DNA of 64,000 nt from Streptomyces sp. SAI-135 (GTDB lineage Bacteria > Actinomycetota > Actinomycetes > Streptomycetales > Streptomycetaceae). The stretch covers positions 4,650,001 to 4,714,000 of the forward strand of contig NZ_JARXYP010000002.1 of assembly GCF_029893805.1 (NCBI RefSeq), given 5' to 3'. How positions within the stretch are numbered: position 1 is the first letter of the stretch; each line of letters starts with the position of its first letter. Position numbers and translations under genes: made by a program. Of the stretch, positions 60,739 through 64,000 are shown in pieces. The notes under the pieces were generated by a model. That model ran no database searches, was not told the origin of the DNA, and saw only the letters and a program-made list of their open reading frames with translations.

Positions 60739-61860
60739 ATGCACGTCACGCATCTGTCGCTGGCCGACTTCCGCTCGTACGCCCGGGTCGAAGTTCCGCT
60801 CGACCCGGGCGTCACCGCGTTCGTGGGCCCCAATGGGCAGGGCAAGACGAACCTGGTCGAGGCGATCGGCTATCTCGCCACTCTCGGCAGCCACCGGGTC
60901 GCCTCCGACGCGCCCCTGGTCCGCATGGGCGCCGACCGCGCGATCGTCCGGGCGCAGGTCAGACAGGGCGAGCGGCAGCAGCTGGTCGAGCTGGAGCTGA
61001 ACCCCGGCAAGGCGAACCGGGCCCGCATCAACAGGTCCTCGCAGGTCAGGCCCCGTGACGTGCTGGGGATCGTGCGGACCGTGCTGTTCGCGCCGGAGGA
61101 CCTCGCTCTGGTGAAGGGCGACCCGGGCGAGCGGCGGCGCTTCCTGGACGAGCTGATCACCGCGCGCTCCCCGCGCATGGCCGGCGTCCGCTCCGACTAC
61201 GAGCGCGTCCTCAAGCAGCGCAACACCCTGCTGAAGTCGGCCGCCCTCGCGAGGCGGCACGGCGGCCGCTCGATGGACCTGTCCACCCTCGACGTGTGGG
61301 ACCAGCACCTCGCGCGCGTGGGTGCCGAGCTGCTCGCCCAGCGGCTGGACCTGATCGCCGCCCTCCAGCCGCTGGCCGACAAGGCGTACGAGCAGCTGGC
61401 CCCCGGCGGCGGCCCGGTCGCGCTGGAGTACAAGCCGTCCGCGCCGGGCGAGGCACACACGCGTGAGGCTCTCCACGAGCAGCTGATGGCGGCGCTCACC
61501 GAGGTGCGCAAGCAGGAGATCGAGCGGGGCGTGACCCTCGTGGGGCCGCACCGCGACGACTTGAACCTCAAACTCGGCCAGTTGCCCGCCAAGGGATACG
61601 CCTCGCACGGCGAGTCCTGGTCGTACGCGCTGGCGCTGCGCCTCGCCTCGTACGACCTGCTCCGGGCCGAGGGGAACGAACCGGTGCTGATCCTCGACGA
61701 CGTGTTCGCCGAGCTGGACACCCGCCGCCGTGAGCGGCTGGCCGAGCTGGTCGCGCCCGGGGAGCAGGTCCTGGTGACGGCGGCGGTCGACGACGACGTG
61801 CCGCACGTCCTGACGGGGACGCGGTACGCCGTGTCCGAGGGGACGGTGGAGCGCGTATGA
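60739..61860 (+). CDS. recF: DNA replication and repair protein RecF
   Basis: 373 residues. Walker A GPNGQGKTNLVEAIGYL near residues 31-47, the ABC-type signature region EIERGVTLVGPHRDD, and Walker B PVLILDDVFAELDTRRRERL. RecF loads RecA at single-strand gaps with RecO and RecR. ATG 60739 follows GGGGGAGG. The stop overlaps the next start (ATGA). Confidence 0.96.
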   Translation: MHVTHLSLADFRSYARVEVPLDPGVTAFVGPNGQGKTNLVEAIGYLATLGSHRVASDAPLVRMGADRAIVRAQVRQGERQQLVELELNPGKANRARINRSSQVRPRDVLGIVRTVLFAPEDLALVKGDPGERRRFLDELITARSPRMAGVRSDYERVLKQRNTLLKSAALARRHGGRSMDLSTLDVWDQHLARVGAELLAQRLDLIAALQPLADKAYEQLAPGGGPVALEYKPSAPGEAHTREALHEQLMAALTEVRKQEIERGVTLVGPHRDDLNLKLGQLPAKGYASHGESWSYALALRLASYDLLRAEGNEPVLILDDVFAELDTRRRERLAELVAPGEQVLVTAAVDDDVPHVLTGTRYAVSEGTVERV

Positions 61861-62399
61861 CCGACGAACAGCCCCCGGCGCCGAAGCCCCAGTCCGCCGA
61901 GCCCTCCGGCGTCGACCTCGCGCGCGTGGCGCTCAGGGCCGCCAAGGAACAGGCACGCGCGCGTGGGGACGCGGCGCAGCAGAAGCGACAGGCGCGGCGC
62001 GGAGGCGGGCTGCGCTCCGGCGCGCGCGCCGACGGACGTGACCCCATGGCGTTCGGCGCCGCCATCAACCGCCTGATCACCGAGCGCGGCTGGGAGACGC
62101 CGGCCGCGGTGGGCGGGGTCATGGGGCGCTGGCCGCAGATCGTGGGCGAGGACGTGGCCAAGCACTGTGTGCCGGAGCGGTACGACGAGGACGAGCGGGT
62201 CCTGGTGGTGCGCTGCGACTCGACGGCCTGGGCGACCAACCTGCGGCTGCTCGCCCCGCAGCTGGTGGCCCGTCTCAACGAGGACCTCGGGCACGGCGCG
62301 GTGAACCTGATCAAGGTGAACGGCCCTGGCGGACCCGCGCGTCGCTACGGTCCGCTGCGTGCTCCCGGCAGCACGGGACCCGGGGACACCTACGGGTGA
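61857..62399 (+). CDS. DUF721/DciA-family protein
   Basis: 180 residues. The N-terminal about 65 residues are Arg/Ala/Gln-rich and basic. The C-terminal DUF721 domain is INRLITERGWETPAAVGGVMGRW, then IVGEDVAKHCVPERYDEDERVLVVRCDSTAW and LRLLAPQLVARLNEDLG. Members in many bacteria are DciA, which interacts with the replicative helicase DnaB and helps load it; Streptomyces lack DnaC/DnaI. It is translationally coupled to recF by a four-base overlap. Confidence 0.88.
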   Translation: MTDEQPPAPKPQSAEPSGVDLARVALRAAKEQARARGDAAQQKRQARRGGGLRSGARADGRDPMAFGAAINRLITERGWETPAAVGGVMGRWPQIVGEDVAKHCVPERYDEDERVLVVRCDSTAWATNLRLLAPQLVARLNEDLGHGAVNLIKVNGPGGPARRYGPLRAPGSTGPGDTYG

Positions 62400-62415
62400 C
62401 AGACATCACATCAGG

Positions 62416-62450
62416 GGCGTCGGCGGTGCCTTCGGGGCGCCGCCGACGCC
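62416..62450 (+). terminator. Terminator after the recF-dciA-like pair
   Basis: An 11-bp perfect stem (62416-62426 with 62440-62450) followed by TTT, 17 bases after the stop codon. Confidence 0.88.
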
Positions 62451-62795
62451 TTTGTCGTAGCACTGCACGCGGTTGCGAATTCCGACCTGACTCCCAAGTA
62501 GCCAAGGGTTGACAGCTCGAAGCGCTGAGTGCCTCCGTGAGCCTCTTGGAGCCCCGCTCCGTATATGGGGACCCGGAAGACGCCGGTTCAGGGCGGCACA
62601 TGCGGACTCAGGTACCGGCAAACCCCCATCACTGTCGGCGCTACCGGTAGACTGGAAGCAGATCCCGCCCCGAACGTGGGGACCGCCCGGGAGAAGCTGA
62701 GCAACGCTGATCAAGGCTTACCAACGCAACATGCCGCAGCCGCTCCGGCAACCCGCCGACGAGCCCGGCTCGTGCTGTGCCAGAAAGGGCGCTTC
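62451..62795. other. gyrB upstream region
   Basis: No gene is supported here. Candidate promoter elements are TTGACA at 62509-62514, without a good -10 at the right distance, and TAGACT at 62648-62653, without a good -35. The leader before the GTG is therefore likely 130 bases or more. Confidence 0.4.
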
Positions 62796-64000
62796 GTGGC
62801 CGATTCCGGCAACCCCAACGAGAACATTCCGTCCACCGACGCCGAGGCGACCTCGTCGAACGGCGAGGTAACCGCCTCGTACGACGCCAGCGCCATCACC
62901 GTCCTCGAGGGTCTGGACGCGGTCCGCAAGCGACCCGGTATGTACATCGGCTCGACCGGTGAGCGCGGTCTGCACCACCTGGTGCAGGAGGTCGTCGACA
63001 ACTCCGTCGACGAGGCGCTGGCGGGTTATGCGGACACCATCGACGTGACGATCCTGGCCGACGGCGGCGTGCGCGTCGTCGACAACGGCCGTGGCATCCC
63101 GGTGGGCATCGTCGCCTCCGAGGGCAAGCCGGCCGTCGAGGTCGTGCTGACCGTGCTGCACGCGGGCGGCAAGTTCGGTGGCGGCGGCTACGCGGTCTCC
63201 GGCGGTCTGCACGGCGTGGGCGTCTCCGTCGTGAACGCCCTGTCGACCAAGGTCGCCGTCGAGATCAAGACGGACGGTTACCGCTGGACGCAGGACTACA
63301 AGCTGGGTGTGCCGACGGCCCCGCTGGCCCAGCACGAGGCCACGGACGAGCACGGCACCACGGTCACCTTCTGGGCCGACCCCGACATCTTCGAGACCAC
63401 CGAGTACTCCTTCGAGACGCTTTCGCGGCGCTTCCAGGAGATGGCGTTCCTCAACAAGGGCCTGCGGATCAACCTCACCGACGAGCGCGAGTCGGCGAAG
63501 GCCACCGCCGGCGCGGACGAGGCGGGCGAGGACGAGAAGCACGAGGTGAAGACCGTCTCGTACCACTACGAGGGCGGCATCGTCGACTTCGTGAAGTACC
63601 TCAACTCCCGCAAGGGAGAGGTCGTCCACCCCACCGTGATCGACCTCGAGGCCGAGGACAAGGACAAGAACCTCTCCCTCGAACTCGCGATGCAGTGGAA
63701 CGGCGGTTACAGCGAGGGCGTGTACTCCTTCGCCAACATCATCCACACGCACGAGGGCGGCACGCACGAGGAGGGCTTCCGCGCGGCGCTGACCTCGCTG
63801 ATCAACAAGTACGCGCGCGACAAGAAGCTGCTGCGCGAGAAGGACGACAACCTCACGGGTGACGACATCCGCGAGGGTCTGACCGCGATCATCTCGGTGA
63901 AGCTGAGCGAGCCGCAGTTCGAGGGCCAGACCAAGACCAAGCTGGGCAACACCGAGGTGAAGACCTTCGTCCAGAAGGTGGTCTACGAGCACCTGACCGA
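62796..64000 (+). CDS. gyrB: DNA gyrase subunit B (3' end cut by window)
   Basis: Read from GTG 62796 (AAGGG six bases upstream); the frame is open to the window end (about 401 codons). It begins MADSGNPNENIPSTD. The GHKL ATPase motifs are VVDNSVDEALAGYAD, VRVVDNGRGIPVGIV and LHAGGKFGGGGYAVSGGLHG. The transducer domain follows with SYHYEGGIVDFVKYLN and the conserved IREGLTAIISVKL. GyrB supplies ATP hydrolysis for negative supercoiling, and gyrA is expected beyond the window. The Ala/Glu/Lys-rich insert ESAKATAGADEAGEDEKHE near residue 235 is variable in the family. Confidence 0.98.
   Translation, partial: MADSGNPNENIPSTDAEATSSNGEVTASYDASAITVLEGLDAVRKRPGMYIGSTGERGLHHLVQEVVDNSVDEALAGYADTIDVTILADGGVRVVDNGRGIPVGIVASEGKPAVEVVLTVLHAGGKFGGGGYAVSGGLHGVGVSVVNALSTKVAVEIKTDGYRWTQDYKLGVPTAPLAQHEATDEHGTTVTFWADPDIFETTEYSFETLSRRFQEMAFLNKGLRINLTDERESAKATAGADEAGEDEKHEVKTVSYHYEGGIVDFVKYLNSRKGEVVHPTVIDLEAEDKDKNLSLELAMQWNGGYSEGVYSFANIIHTHEGGTHEEGFRAALTSLINKYARDKKLLREKDDNLTGDDIREGLTAIISVKLSEPQFEGQTKTKLGNTEVKTFVQKVVYEHLT

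Noticed and set aside
1..64000. CRISPR arrays, insertion sequences, prophage or tRNA/rRNA genes
   Set aside because: I found no regularly spaced repeats with unique spacers, no transposase or integrase, and no clear cloverleaf or rRNA signature. The holin-like gene at 10309 stands alone and is of a common chromosomal type.

Overview
The window is about 64 kb of very GC-rich DNA with almost exclusive G or C at third codon positions, frequent GTG starts, and a dnaA-oriC-dnaN core with many TTGTCCACA-type DnaA boxes. It also has dense GTTTCACGTGAAAC parS sites and Streptomyces-only developmental genes (ssgR/ssgA). It is the origin region of a Streptomyces chromosome. The gene order agrees with what I recall of the S. 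coelicolor oriC left flank (thiC, ssgA, ptpA, dnaB, rpsF-ssb-rpsR-rplI, femX, ino1, cca, murJ, sigM, trxBA, parAB, rnpA-rpmH, dnaA, dnaN, recF, gyrB). Both window ends cut a gene: a LacI-type regulator at the left and gyrB at the right.

Layout. 1-5.6 kb: LacI-family sensor fragment, a metallophosphoesterase, a two-helix membrane protein and thiC with a TPP riboswitch. 5.6-17 kb: a YibE/F membrane protein, sporulation control (ssgA, ssgR), small membrane and cupin proteins, the ptpA cluster, a LysR regulator with a TTA codon, a Nudix protein, a flavohemoprotein and a HAD hydrolase. 16-24 kb: two GNAT acetyltransferases, an MFS exporter, a serine hydrolase, dnaB and a MATE exporter. 24-38 kb: the rpsF-ssb-rpsR-rplI operon, femX with an alanine-racemase-like partner, a GT87 mannosyltransferase-like protein, a class A PBP, PadR plus inositol-phosphate synthase, an MFS protein and cca. 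38-52 kb: DUF6049 protein, MurJ, a pseudokinase, sigM with its anti-sigma factor, trxBA, a GNAT protein, parB/parA. 51-64 kb: rsmG, jag, yidC, yidD, rnpA, rpmH, divergent dnaA, oriC, dnaN, a 6-phosphogluconate dehydrogenase, recF, a DciA-like protein and gyrB.

How it works together. The right third is the replication and segregation core: DnaA and about 20 DnaA boxes form oriC, with DnaB, DnaN, SSB, RecF, DciA-like protein and GyrB as replication factors. ParA/ParB act on at least 13 parS sites scattered over 46 kb. Cell-wall genes (femX, class A PBP, murJ and its pseudokinase) and the membrane insertion genes (yidC/yidD) are interleaved. trxBA carries a textbook SigR promoter.

The most interesting layer is non-coding. 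Several parS sites are built into other signals: three sit at the centre of 30-36 bp perfect palindromes that look like bidirectional terminators, one is folded into the enlarged P3 arm of the thiC TPP riboswitch, and two are read in frame as Val-Ser-Arg-Glu-Thr inside an anti-sigma factor and ParA. A second cluster of DnaA boxes lies in the dnaB/MATE intergenic gap, about 36 kb from oriC, where one box overlaps a promoter that looks leaderless. I saw no insertion sequences, prophage, CRISPR array, tRNA or rRNA genes.
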